This document shows, piece after piece, positions 9,452 to 17,746 of a DNA stretch of 64,000 nucleotides. The notes beneath the pieces are model-generated. The model worked only from the letters and a program-made list of their open reading frames with translations. It was not told the origin of the DNA and ran no database searches. The DNA lies in the NCBI GenBank assembly GCA_963830385.1, contig CAWHMD010000006.1, forward strand, positions 620,001 through 684,000, written 5' to 3'. The number at the start of each line of letters is the position of its first letter. Position 1 is the first letter of the stretch. This stretch comes from Bog-532 sp963830385. Lineage in GTDB: Bacteria > Actinomycetota > Actinomycetes > Streptosporangiales > Streptosporangiaceae. Made by a program: the position numbers and the translations under genes.

Positions 9452-10354
9452 TCAGGCTCCCTCGACCGAGGCCTGGACCGGAGCTTCGGTGACGTCGGCC
9501 ACCATCGGCTCGGCGGCGGGCAGCGGGACCGTCTCGGCGGCGCGGCGCACGGCGCCGCCGAAGCGCTCGCGCAGGATCAGCTTGAGGATCCGCCAGCCGT
9601 CGTTGACCACCGACAGGTTGCTCTCGCCGTTCAGCCGCGGCCGCTCGAAGCTCGGCACCTCGTGGATGCGCAGACCCGCCTTGGCCGCCCGGATGTTCAT
9701 CATCGTCTCGATCTCGAAGCCGGGGCAGTCGAGGTCGAGCGCGTCCAGGTGGCGGGCCCAGAAGGCGTTGTAGCCGTAGCAGAGGTCGGTGAACTGGGTG
9801 CCGAACATCTTGTTGACCATGGTGCCGAGCAGCCAGTTGCCGTAGCGGCGGCCGGCGGTGATGTCCGAGCTGCCGCCGCTGCCGTTGAACCGGGAGCCCT
9901 TGGCGTAGTCCGCCCCGCACACCAGCGCGCCGACGAACTGGATGATCTCCGCCCCGTCGGTGGATCCGTCGGCGTCCATCGCCACCAGGATGTCGCCGGT
10001 CGCGGCCAGGAAGCCGGCGATCAGCGCGTCGCCCTTGCCCCGGCCCGGCTGGGTGATGATCCGCGCCTGCGGGCACAGCTCGTGGGCGACCGCCACCGTG
10101 TCGTCGACCGAGTGGCCGTCCACCACGACGATCTCGTTGATCCAGGGCGGCAGCGTCCGGAACACGTGCGGCAGGTTGGCCGCCTCGTTCCGGGCCGGGA
10201 TGATCACGCTGACGGTGGGCTTGATGGCGAAGGTCGGCGAGATGGGCCGGTACGGCAACATCGTCCGCACCTCGGCGGTGCCGTGGTCCGGCCGGTCTGG
10301 AACGGGCTCCTCGTCGGCAGCACTGTCGGGAGCGGGAAAGTTAGGAAGCACCAT
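9452..10354 (-). CDS. Glycosyltransferase family 2, polyprenyl-phosphate sugar synthase (DPM1) type
   Basis: A 300-residue soluble GT2 of the dolichyl/polyprenyl-phosphate mannosyl- or glucosyltransferase type: VSVIIPARNEAANLPHV, VVVDGHSVDDT, GKGDALIAGF, MDADGSTD (DxD) and FTDLCYGYNAFW. Members of this type load a sugar onto polyprenyl phosphate, which then serves GT-C membrane enzymes; the polytopic C-terminal domain of the flippase fusion downstream would be a natural user (inference). ATG 10354 is chosen because the family-like sequence begins here and GAGGT lies upstream. It is the first gene of the operon, next to a 700-bp spacer that must hold the promoter. Confidence 0.85.
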   Translation of the reverse strand: MVLPNFPAPDSAADEEPVPDRPDHGTAEVRTMLPYRPISPTFAIKPTVSVIIPARNEAANLPHVFRTLPPWINEIVVVDGHSVDDTVAVAHELCPQARIITQPGRGKGDALIAGFLAATGDILVAMDADGSTDGAEIIQFVGALVCGADYAKGSRFNGSGGSSDITAGRRYGNWLLGTMVNKMFGTQFTDLCYGYNAFWARHLDALDLDCPGFEIETMMNIRAAKAGLRIHEVPSFERPRLNGESNLSVVNDGWRILKLILRERFGGAVRRAAETVPLPAAEPMVADVTEAPVQASVEGA

Positions 10355-11064
10355 CTGGTTCAGGACCTCACAAGCGCTGGGCGGCGGGCACCGTCGGGAA
10401 ATTCGGCGACGAACTCTTATGACGCTGGGTTGTGCACATATAAAAAACAATGCGGGACAACCATTGGCGTGGCACCTTCAGCTGGCGGCGGCCGACCGTA
10501 ACGCTCATAGGCTCTGCCATTTGACCCCCTGGAGCGAACCGGTTTGCCTGCGCAACCTGTCCACCAGGTCCCACGGCCATCCCTGCGGCGCGTCTCCGCG
10601 CCTCACACGTAGATGACGCCCCGTCATGGTAGACGGTTTACCTGTAATCGGGACTTTTGTCCGGGATGATCTTCACCTAGCTGTAACCGGAAGGGTCGAT
10701 CAGTACACCATTTAGCCCAAAATACCGTGCTAGAACGGGATGAGCGGGTGAGATCAAGGTCATACCGGGCGGGTGCCGAAGATTTTTTGAGCATGACTTA
10801 GAGCGTATGAATGATTGCTCAGAGTCAGCAGAATTTAGTAACGGTGAGTGATTTTTTCGTCACCCAGGGAATCGTTGAACGACCCGGCCCGGCGCACGGC
10901 CGGATGGGCGGGGCGAGCGGCCCGGCGACCGGGCGGCCATTTGATTATTTAATGAAAATGCTGCCACCGATTTTTGCTTTTTACCGGGTCAGCAGAGCCA
11001 AAGATGGCGGCGGGCGGCTGGGCTCTTATAACACCTCGATAACGCGCCCGCCGGGCGGCTCAAT
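10355..11064. other. Long AT-rich intergenic region, no convincing gene
   Basis: About 700 bp between the glycan operon and mazG. It is clearly poorer in G+C than its surroundings, with runs such as ATATAAAAAAC, GATTTTTTG and TTTGATTATTTAATG. No frame shows a supported start or family similarity. It contains a TGAGCA/TGCTCA inverted repeat around 10790-10820, a GGTGA...TCACC hairpin around 10844-10865 and two copies of GTCAGCAGA. The promoter and leader of the glycan operon on the minus strand and the 3' end of mazG must lie here. A structured leader or small RNA is possible but not shown. Confidence 0.6.
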
Positions 11065-12165
11065 TCAGGCGGGGTGGGCCTGCTCCCAGGCCCGGACGCG
11101 CTCGGCGAACCGGCGGGCGGCGGCCCGCAGCTCCAGCTCGGGGTCCAGGTCGGCCGCGCGGGCGGTGGCGACCAGCGCGAACAGCCGGTCCCCGAGATCA
11201 CTACCGGCCCTGATCGCCTCGTCAGCCTCAGCAGTCACTTGAGTCACGGAGGGTGGGGCGGTGGCGGCCGGTGCGGTTGCGTCAGTCGCGGCGGGGGCGG
11301 CGGATGCGGTGGGGACGGTCAGCAGGTGGTCGGGGAGGCCGGCCCGGGCCGCGCGGCGCTGGAGCTGGCTGGCCAGCGACAGGCCCGGCTGGCCGAACGG
11401 CACGCCGTCCAGGGCCGAGACCCGGGCCGGCTCGGTCGCGCCCTTCGCCGCCCGCTCCGCCTTCTTGATCTCGTCCCAGTTCGCCGCGACGTCCTCGGCC
11501 CCGGCCACCGACACGTCGGCGAACACGTGCGGGTGGCGGCGGACCAGCTTGGCCACGATCCCGTCGGCCACGTCGTCGATGGTGTACCCGGTGCCGTCGT
11601 CCCGCTCGGAGGCGATCTCGGCGTGGAACATCACCTGCAGCAGCACGTCCCCGAGCTCTTCGGCGAACGCGCGGTGGTCATCGTTTTCGAGCGCTTCCAG
11701 CGCCTCGTAAGGCTCCTCGAGCAGGTGCGGGGCGAGCGAGGAGTGCGTCTGCTTGGCGTCCCACGGGCACTGTTCACGCAGGATGGTCATGGTGGCCACC
11801 AGGTCGAGCAGGCGGCCGCCGGGCAGGTCGGCCGAACCACGGAGCACCTCGGCCGGCACCCCGCTGGCCTCCAGCTCGGCCCGCAGCGCGTTCTCTCCCT
11901 CCAGCCCGCCCGGATGGGCCGGCGGGGCGGTCAGCCAGACCACGTCGCGGGGCCCGGCGGCGGCCGCGGCCTCGGCCAGCCGCGGGGCCAGCTCACCGTC
12001 GCCGATCGGCTGCAGGTCCACGTCGATACCGGCAGCGACGAGGGCCGCGTGCTGGGGATGGCCGGGCGGGGCCAGCACCCGGGCGGCCCCGCGCAAGGCG
12101 TCCCAGGCCTGCAGGGTCAGCTGCCCGGGGGCGACCCGCGGGCTGGTGACCAGCAGGATCAGCAC
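11065..12165 (-). CDS. mazG: Nucleoside triphosphate pyrophosphohydrolase MazG
   Basis: A 366-residue protein with an N-terminal Rossmann-like domain (1-115) followed by the MazG helical domain: REQCPWDAKQTH (about 130-141), LLEEPYEALEAL with the EExxE metal site, and EELGDVLLQVMFHAE. MazG hydrolyses (d)NTPs, including damaged ones, to the monophosphate and PPi. The start is GTG 12165, overlapping the stop of the lipoprotein gene by 7 nt (GTGCTGA), giving MLILLVTSPRVAPG as the natural N-terminus. The C-terminal third has an Ala/Thr/Pro insert before a last conserved helix. It is last in the mfd-lipoprotein-mazG unit. Confidence 0.9.
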   Translation of the reverse strand: MLILLVTSPRVAPGQLTLQAWDALRGAARVLAPPGHPQHAALVAAGIDVDLQPIGDGELAPRLAEAAAAAGPRDVVWLTAPPAHPGGLEGENALRAELEASGVPAEVLRGSADLPGGRLLDLVATMTILREQCPWDAKQTHSSLAPHLLEEPYEALEALENDDHRAFAEELGDVLLQVMFHAEIASERDDGTGYTIDDVADGIVAKLVRRHPHVFADVSVAGAEDVAANWDEIKKAERAAKGATEPARVSALDGVPFGQPGLSLASQLQRRAARAGLPDHLLTVPTASAAPAATDATAPAATAPPSVTQVTAEADEAIRAGSDLGDRLFALVATARAADLDPELELRAAARRFAERVRAWEQAHPA

Positions 12166-12863
12166 GACGGTGAGGTGCCCGAGGTGGACGGCTTGGCCGG
12201 CGTACCACCGGCCCGCGACAGCGTGTCGGGCGCCGCCACCACCGAGTACTGGGTGTAGTTGAGCTGGCCGTACTGCGGGTTCACCTTGACCGAGTCGTCC
12301 TTGTAGACGTGGCACTCGGCCGTGTTGAACTGCTTGGTGATCGCGTTGATGGTGGCGGTGTCGGTCGGCAGCTTGCCGCCGTTGCGCGCCTCCGCGTAAG
12401 CGATCTCGATCGCCTGGTAGCGGCCCAGCTCGTCGAGCAGGTTCGGCGGGAGCCCGTTGGCCACCGCCAGCTGGGTGAGGGTCACGTTGTTGACCCCCTG
12501 CTCCTGAGCCTGCTGGGACGCCTGCTGGTAGATGTCCTCCAGCGCCTGGTCCCGCTGGCTGGCGGTCACGTTGAGGTGCTCGCTGGTGGCCAGGTTCTCC
12601 CGCACCTTGAACCGGATCAGCCAGCCGAGCACGTCCTTGGGGATCTGCGCGGCGGTCAGCTGGACCTGGCCGGCGTACGGGACCGCCGCCGTCTTCAGGT
12701 TGGAGACCTCGGTGTTGAGCTGGCTGCTGGAGATCGAATCGTTACCAATGGTCGCGGCCGACCCCATCTGGACCGGGGCGCACCCGGCGATCAGCCCGCC
12801 GAAGGCAGCAGCGGCAACGGCAGCCTTGACCGCGGTCGCGGTCCTGATCGGTGTGCGGCGCAC
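12159..12863 (-). CDS. SurA N-terminal-domain lipoprotein (periplasmic chaperone-like)
   Basis: A 234-residue lipoprotein. A basic N-terminus and hydrophobic segment end in lipobox LIAGC (Cys28), so the mature protein is lipid-anchored outside the membrane. The body (about 33-190) matches the SurA_N fold: AATIGNDSISSSQLNTEV, then helices with SQRDQALEDIYQQA. No PPIase (parvulin) domain follows, so it is likely a chaperone-like protein only. GTG 12863 is preferred because AGGAAGG lies 8-9 nt before it. It lies between mfd and mazG, with 23 nt to mfd. Confidence 0.85.
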   Translation of the reverse strand: MRRTPIRTATAVKAAVAAAAFGGLIAGCAPVQMGSAATIGNDSISSSQLNTEVSNLKTAAVPYAGQVQLTAAQIPKDVLGWLIRFKVRENLATSEHLNVTASQRDQALEDIYQQASQQAQEQGVNNVTLTQLAVANGLPPNLLDELGRYQAIEIAYAEARNGGKLPTDTATINAITKQFNTAECHVYKDDSVKVNPQYGQLNYTQYSVVAAPDTLSRAGGTPAKPSTSGTSPSC

Positions 12864-12886
12864 GGCCACATCCCTTCCTACGCTAA

Positions 12887-15800
12887 TTACGCTTCCTGGC
12901 CTGGTGACGCTGGTTCGCCGAACACCGCGTCGATGAGCCCGGCGCACCAGGCGAGCATGTCCCGGTCCCGCAGCGGCTGGCCGCCGATGGCGGTGACCGA
13001 ACTGGCCGGGGCCCGGCCCCGGGACGCCCCGGCCGACGACGACCCGGGCACCGCCTTGGGCACCGGCACCAGCATCGTACGCACTGCCGGCTTGAGCAGT
13101 GTCCGGGGGTACAGCCGCTGCACCCTCACCTGCTTCGATTCGGGCAGTTCGACCGGCGCGAACCGGACGTGGTTGCCCTGCAGGGTGATGTCGGTCAGCC
13201 CGGCCCGCCGCGCCCGGGCCCTCAGCCGGGCCACCTCGAGCAGGTTCAGCACCGGCTCCGGCAGCTGGCCGTACCGGTCGGCGAGCTCGTCCCGGACCGC
13301 GGTCACGTCGGCGTCGCTGTCGATCGCGGCGATCTGCGTGTAGGCCTCCAGCCGGAGCCGCTCCCCGGGCAGGTAGTCGTGCGGGATGTGCGCGTTGATG
13401 GGCAGCTCGACCCGGACCTCGGGCCGGTCGGCCGGGCCGTCGCCCTTCAGCTCGTTGACCGCCTCGCCGATCATCCGCACGTACAGGTCGAACCCGACGC
13501 CGGCGATGTGCCCGGACTGCTCGCCGCCCAGCAGGTTGCCGGCGCCGCGGATCTCCAGGTCCTTGAGGGCCACGTACATGCCCGCCCCGACCTCGGTGTG
13601 CTGCGCGACCGTGGCCAGCCGCTCGTGGGCGGTCTCGGTCAGCGTGCGCTCGGGCGGGTACAGGAAGTAGGCGTAGGCCCGCTCCCGGCCCCGGCCGACC
13701 CGCCCGCGCAGCTGGTGCAGCTGGGACAGGCCGTAGGTGTCGGCCCGGTCCACGATCAGCGTGTTGGCGTTGGGGATGTCCAGGCCGGACTCGACGATCG
13801 TGGTGGCCACCAGCACGTCGTACTTGCCGTCCCAGAAGTCGACCATGATCGATTCGAGCTGGTGCTCGTTCATCTGGCCGTGCGCCACCGCGACGCGGGC
13901 CTCCGGCACCAGCTCGGCGACCCGGGCCGCGACCTTGCCGATCGAGGCGACCCGGTTGTGCACGAAGAACACCTGGCCGTCGCGGAGCAGCTCGCGGCGG
14001 ACGGCGGCGCCGATCTGCCGCTCGTCGTAAGGGCCGACGAACGTCAGCACCGGATGCCGCTCCTCCGGCGGGGTGAGGATCGTGGACATCTGCCGGATCC
14101 CGGCCACGCCCATCTCCAGCGTCCGCGGGATCGGCGTGGCCGACATCGACAGCACGTCGACCTCGGTCCGCAGCCGCTTCAGGTACTCCTTGTGCTCGAC
14201 CCCGAAGCGCTGCTCCTCGTCGATGACGATCAGGCCCAGCTTCTTGAACCGGACCTCCGGCGACAGCAGCTTGTGGGTGCCGATGACCACGTCGATCTCG
14301 CCGTCGGCCAGCTCCCGCAGCGTCTGCGCGGTCTCGGCCGCGCTCTGGAACCGGGACAGCGCCCGGACCCTGACCGGGAACGGCGCGTAGCGCTCGCTGA
14401 ACGTGGAGAAGTGCTGCTGGACCAGCAGCGTGGTCGGCACCAGCACCGCGACCTGCAGCCCGTCCTGGACGGCCTTGAACGCCGCCCGGACCGCGATCTC
14501 GGTCTTCCCGTAGCCGACGTCGCCGCAGATGAGGCGGTCCATCGGGATCGACTTCTCCATGTCGCCCTTGACCTCGTCGATGGCGGCCAGCTGGTCGCCG
14601 GTCTCGACGTAGGGGAACGCGTCCTCCAGCTCGCGCTGCCAGGGCGTGTCCGGGCTGAACGCGTGCCCGGGGGACGCCACCCGGGCCGAGTACAGCCGGA
14701 TCAGCTCGGCCGCGATCTGGCGGACCGCCTTGCGGGCCCGGCCCTTGGCCTTGGCCCAGTCGGCGCCGCCCAGCCGGTGCAGGCTGGGCGCCTCGCCGCC
14801 GGTGTACTTGGTGACCTCGTCGAGCTGGTCACTCGGCACGTACAGCCGGTCCGGCGGCTGGCCGCGCTTGCTCGGCGCGTACTCGATGACCAGGTACTCG
14901 CGGGTCGCGCCGGCCGCGGTGCGGCTGGTCATCTCCACGTAGCGGCCCACGCCGTGCTGCTCGTGCACCACGTAGTCGCCGGCCACCAGCTGCAGCGGGT
15001 CCACCCCGCCACGCCGCCGGCTGGGCATCCGGCGCATGTCCTTGGTGCTGGTCCGGCTGCCCGGCTGCCCGGCCAGGTCGTTCTCGGTGAGCACCGCCAG
15101 CTTGACCGACGGCCAGGTGAACCCGTGCTCCAGCCGCGCGGTGGTGACGTAGGGCACGGACGGCTCGGGCGCCTCGTCCACCTCCGCCATCCGGGCCCCG
15201 AGCCCCTCGCCCCGGAGCACCTCGGTCAGCCGCTGGGCGGGTCCGTGGCCCTCGGTGACCAGCACGACCTGCCAGCCGTCGGCCAGCCAGCCGCGCATGT
15301 CGGCGATCATGCCGTCGGTCGCGCCGCGGTAGCTGGCGGCCGGGGTGGCCTCCATCGTGAACGACGCGCGGCCGTCCTCACCGGCCGGCTCGTCCTCGTC
15401 CACGGCGCCGCCGAACGGCTCGATCGTCCACCACGGCAGCGACCGGGCCCGGGCCGCCTCGCGGATCTTGGCGATCGGCTGGAACGCGGCCGCCCCCAGG
15501 TCGATCGGGGCCTTCCCGCCGGCCGCGGCGTTCACCCAGGACGCGTCCAGGAACTCCCGGCTGGTGCTGACCAGCTCCTCGGCCCGGGTGCGGATGCGCT
15601 CGGGGTCGCAGGCGACCAGCACCCCGCCGGCCGGGACGTAGTCGGTCAGCAGGTCCATGCGCTCGGCCAGGACCGGGGCGAACGCCTCCATGCCCTCGAC
15701 CGGGATGCCGTCGGCCAGCTTGCCGAGCACCTCGGACAGGCCGGGGAACTCGGCCGCCAGCTCCTTGGCCCGGTCCCGGACCGCGGGGGTGAGCAGCAGC

Positions 15801-16549
15801 TCCCGGCAGGGCGGGGCCCACAGGCCCTGCGGGGCGTCGCCCAGGCTGCGCTGGTCGGCCACCTTGAAGTAGCGGATCTCCTCGACCGTGTCGCCGAAGA
15901 ACTCGATCCGCACCGGGTGCTCGTCGGTCGGCGCGAACACGTCGATGATGCCGCCGCGAACCGCCACGTCACCGCGGCGGCCCACCAGGTCCTCGCGGGC
16001 GTAGCCGATCTCCACCAGCCGGGTGATCAGCTCGTCCGGGTCACAGCTGTCGCCCGCCCGCAACCGGACCGGCTCCAGGTCACCGAGGCCGCCGACGATC
16101 GGCTGGAGCAGGCAGCGGACCGGCGCGACGACGACCGACAGCGGGCCGGACGCCTCGTCCCCGGGGTCCGGGTGCGCCAGCCGCCGCAGCACCGCGAGCC
16201 GCTGCCCGACCGTGTCCGAGCGCGGCGACAGCCGTTCATGCGGCAGCGTCTCCCAGCCGGGGAAGCAGACCACCCGGTTCCCGGGCAGGAACGAGCCGAG
16301 CGCGGCGGTCAGGTCCTCGGCCTCGCGGGCGGTCGCGGTCACCGCCAGCACGAACTGGCCCAGCTCGGCGGCGAGGGCGGCGGTGAGCACGGGCCGCAGC
16401 GCCTGGGGGGCGACGAGGTCCACCCCCGCCAGGGTCGGCGGCGGCGCGCCACCGGACCCGGCCGCGCTGGCGTCGGCCCGGGCGATGTCGAGCGCGCGGC
16501 TCAGCCGCGGGTCGGCGGCGACGGTGCTGAGGATTCCGGCAAGACTCAT
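12887..16549 (-). CDS. mfd: Transcription-repair coupling factor Mfd
   Basis: A 1220-residue protein with the full Mfd architecture: UvrB-like domains at the N-terminus (CFPGWETLPHERLSP), the RNA-polymerase-interacting CarD-like module near residue 520 (GDYVVHEQHGVGRYVEM), a RecG-like translocase with Walker A CGDVGYGKTE (about 670) and Walker B DEEQRFG (about 778), and a C-terminal autoinhibitory domain. It removes stalled RNA polymerase from DNA lesions and recruits UvrA. ATG 16549 fits the family N-terminus (MSLAGILST) and has AGGGA 5 nt upstream; the open frame further upstream lacks family-like sequence. Confidence 0.97.
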   Translation of the reverse strand: MSLAGILSTVAADPRLSRALDIARADASAAGSGGAPPPTLAGVDLVAPQALRPVLTAALAAELGQFVLAVTATAREAEDLTAALGSFLPGNRVVCFPGWETLPHERLSPRSDTVGQRLAVLRRLAHPDPGDEASGPLSVVVAPVRCLLQPIVGGLGDLEPVRLRAGDSCDPDELITRLVEIGYAREDLVGRRGDVAVRGGIIDVFAPTDEHPVRIEFFGDTVEEIRYFKVADQRSLGDAPQGLWAPPCRELLLTPAVRDRAKELAAEFPGLSEVLGKLADGIPVEGMEAFAPVLAERMDLLTDYVPAGGVLVACDPERIRTRAEELVSTSREFLDASWVNAAAGGKAPIDLGAAAFQPIAKIREAARARSLPWWTIEPFGGAVDEDEPAGEDGRASFTMEATPAASYRGATDGMIADMRGWLADGWQVVLVTEGHGPAQRLTEVLRGEGLGARMAEVDEAPEPSVPYVTTARLEHGFTWPSVKLAVLTENDLAGQPGSRTSTKDMRRMPSRRRGGVDPLQLVAGDYVVHEQHGVGRYVEMTSRTAAGATREYLVIEYAPSKRGQPPDRLYVPSDQLDEVTKYTGGEAPSLHRLGGADWAKAKGRARKAVRQIAAELIRLYSARVASPGHAFSPDTPWQRELEDAFPYVETGDQLAAIDEVKGDMEKSIPMDRLICGDVGYGKTEIAVRAAFKAVQDGLQVAVLVPTTLLVQQHFSTFSERYAPFPVRVRALSRFQSAAETAQTLRELADGEIDVVIGTHKLLSPEVRFKKLGLIVIDEEQRFGVEHKEYLKRLRTEVDVLSMSATPIPRTLEMGVAGIRQMSTILTPPEERHPVLTFVGPYDERQIGAAVRRELLRDGQVFFVHNRVASIGKVAARVAELVPEARVAVAHGQMNEHQLESIMVDFWDGKYDVLVATTIVESGLDIPNANTLIVDRADTYGLSQLHQLRGRVGRGRERAYAYFLYPPERTLTETAHERLATVAQHTEVGAGMYVALKDLEIRGAGNLLGGEQSGHIAGVGFDLYVRMIGEAVNELKGDGPADRPEVRVELPINAHIPHDYLPGERLRLEAYTQIAAIDSDADVTAVRDELADRYGQLPEPVLNLLEVARLRARARRAGLTDITLQGNHVRFAPVELPESKQVRVQRLYPRTLLKPAVRTMLVPVPKAVPGSSSAGASRGRAPASSVTAIGGQPLRDRDMLAWCAGLIDAVFGEPASPGQEA

Positions 16550-16793
16550 GGTGTCCCTGGTGATACGGACGGGTGGTGGCGGCCCGGGGCCGGTGGCGGC
16601 ACGGGTGGGTGCCGGCGCAGCGCCGCGGGCGTCCGGGCATGCGTAAGACTCCCGCGCTCGGCAGGGGCGGGGGGTCATGGCACGTCATGACCCTTCCATT
16701 TTACGTCCGCCCCCGGTCGTCCTGTCCGCCGCCTGCCCAGGTTCCCCGCGCGCCTCGACGACTCTAAGTGGGGTAACAACTACTATCTGCTGC

Positions 16794-17612
16794 ATGTCGT
16801 CAGCGCAGGAGGCCGTGCAGCGGGCCCGCCACGCGGCCAGCACGGCCCGGCGGGAGGCCGCCAGCCGGGCCCAGCGCGCCCAGGACGAGCGGGACCTGTT
16901 CGCCCAGCCGGTCCAGGACTACCTCTACCAGGCGCTGGGCCGCCCGCTGATGGTGCTGCGGGCCGGCGGCCAGACCCCCATCCGCGAGCTCGGGCTGGAA
17001 CGGCTGCGGGACGGCGGCTACCAGGTCATCGTGACCTCGGTCGACCAGGACACCGCGCTTATCAGAGAGGTGCTGGCCGATCCGGCGGCCCGGCCGGGGC
17101 AAGGTCCGGTGATGCTGGGCGACCTACGCTCGGTGTCGCTGCCGCCGCGGTCGTTCGACGTGGTGTATTGCGCGTTCCTGCTGGAGCGGATCCCCAACGC
17201 CGCCCTGGTGCTGGACCGGTTCGTGGCCGCGCTGCGGCCCGGCGGGCTGCTGCTGCTGCGGATCCGGGACCGTGACTGCGCCACCGCGCTGCTCGACCGG
17301 TCGGCCCCCGAGGCGCTGCGGCGGGCCCTGTGGGCCCGGCTGCACCCGGGCGAGCCGGGCCCGTTCCCGGCCGTCTACGACCCGCTGACCTCGGCCCGCG
17401 GCATCGATGCGTACGTGGCCGCGCACGGCCTGGTCGTCACGGCGCGGGAGACCGCGCGGACCGTCCCGGAGGCGCCCGCGCGGCTGGCCGCCGTGATCCG
17501 GGCCGCCCGCGCTTGTGTCGGGTGGCTGAGCCGGAACCGGCGGACCGACGCCCACGACGAGCTGCTCTACGTGATCCGCAAGCCCGAGGACCGGTTCGCC
17601 CGGCTGGTGTGA
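16794..17612 (+). CDS. Class I SAM-dependent methyltransferase-like protein
   Basis: A 272-residue protein. The N-terminal 45 residues are Ala/Arg/Gln-rich and likely helical or coiled. The rest resembles a methyltransferase fold: IRELGLERLRDGGYQVIVTS, SFDVVYCAFLLERIPNAALVLDRFVAALRPGGLLLLRIRDRD. This is the post-I/motif III pattern of methyltransferase_11 proteins, but the Gly-rich SAM motif (ExGxGxG) is not recognisable, so catalysis is uncertain. ATG 16794 has no good ribosome-binding site. It is divergent from mfd. Confidence 0.65.
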   Translation: MSSAQEAVQRARHAASTARREAASRAQRAQDERDLFAQPVQDYLYQALGRPLMVLRAGGQTPIRELGLERLRDGGYQVIVTSVDQDTALIREVLADPAARPGQGPVMLGDLRSVSLPPRSFDVVYCAFLLERIPNAALVLDRFVAALRPGGLLLLRIRDRDCATALLDRSAPEALRRALWARLHPGEPGPFPAVYDPLTSARGIDAYVAAHGLVVTARETARTVPEAPARLAAVIRAARACVGWLSRNRRTDAHDELLYVIRKPEDRFARLV

Positions 17613-17746
17613 ACCGGCCAGGATGGGGAACGCGGACGAACACTGACGTTACGGCCAGCGGCCAGGCGCGCTCGTCCGTATGGTTAGACGGCAAAGACGT
17701 GTGGGGGGCGGCCCACCCAAACTGACCGGGCGGGAATGAGGCAGAC

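Noticed and set aside
10368..10580. 70-codon minus-strand frame upstream of the first glycosyltransferase gene
   Set aside because: Weak start, no family likeness, and it lies in a probable leader region; a frame this short is expected by chance.
10400..10700. Possible riboswitch (c-di-AMP or c-di-GMP type) upstream of the glycan operon
   Set aside because: I tried to match conserved motifs on both strands (for example GCAAACC near GGCAAACCGG) but could not form the paired core of either class. A covariance search would decide.
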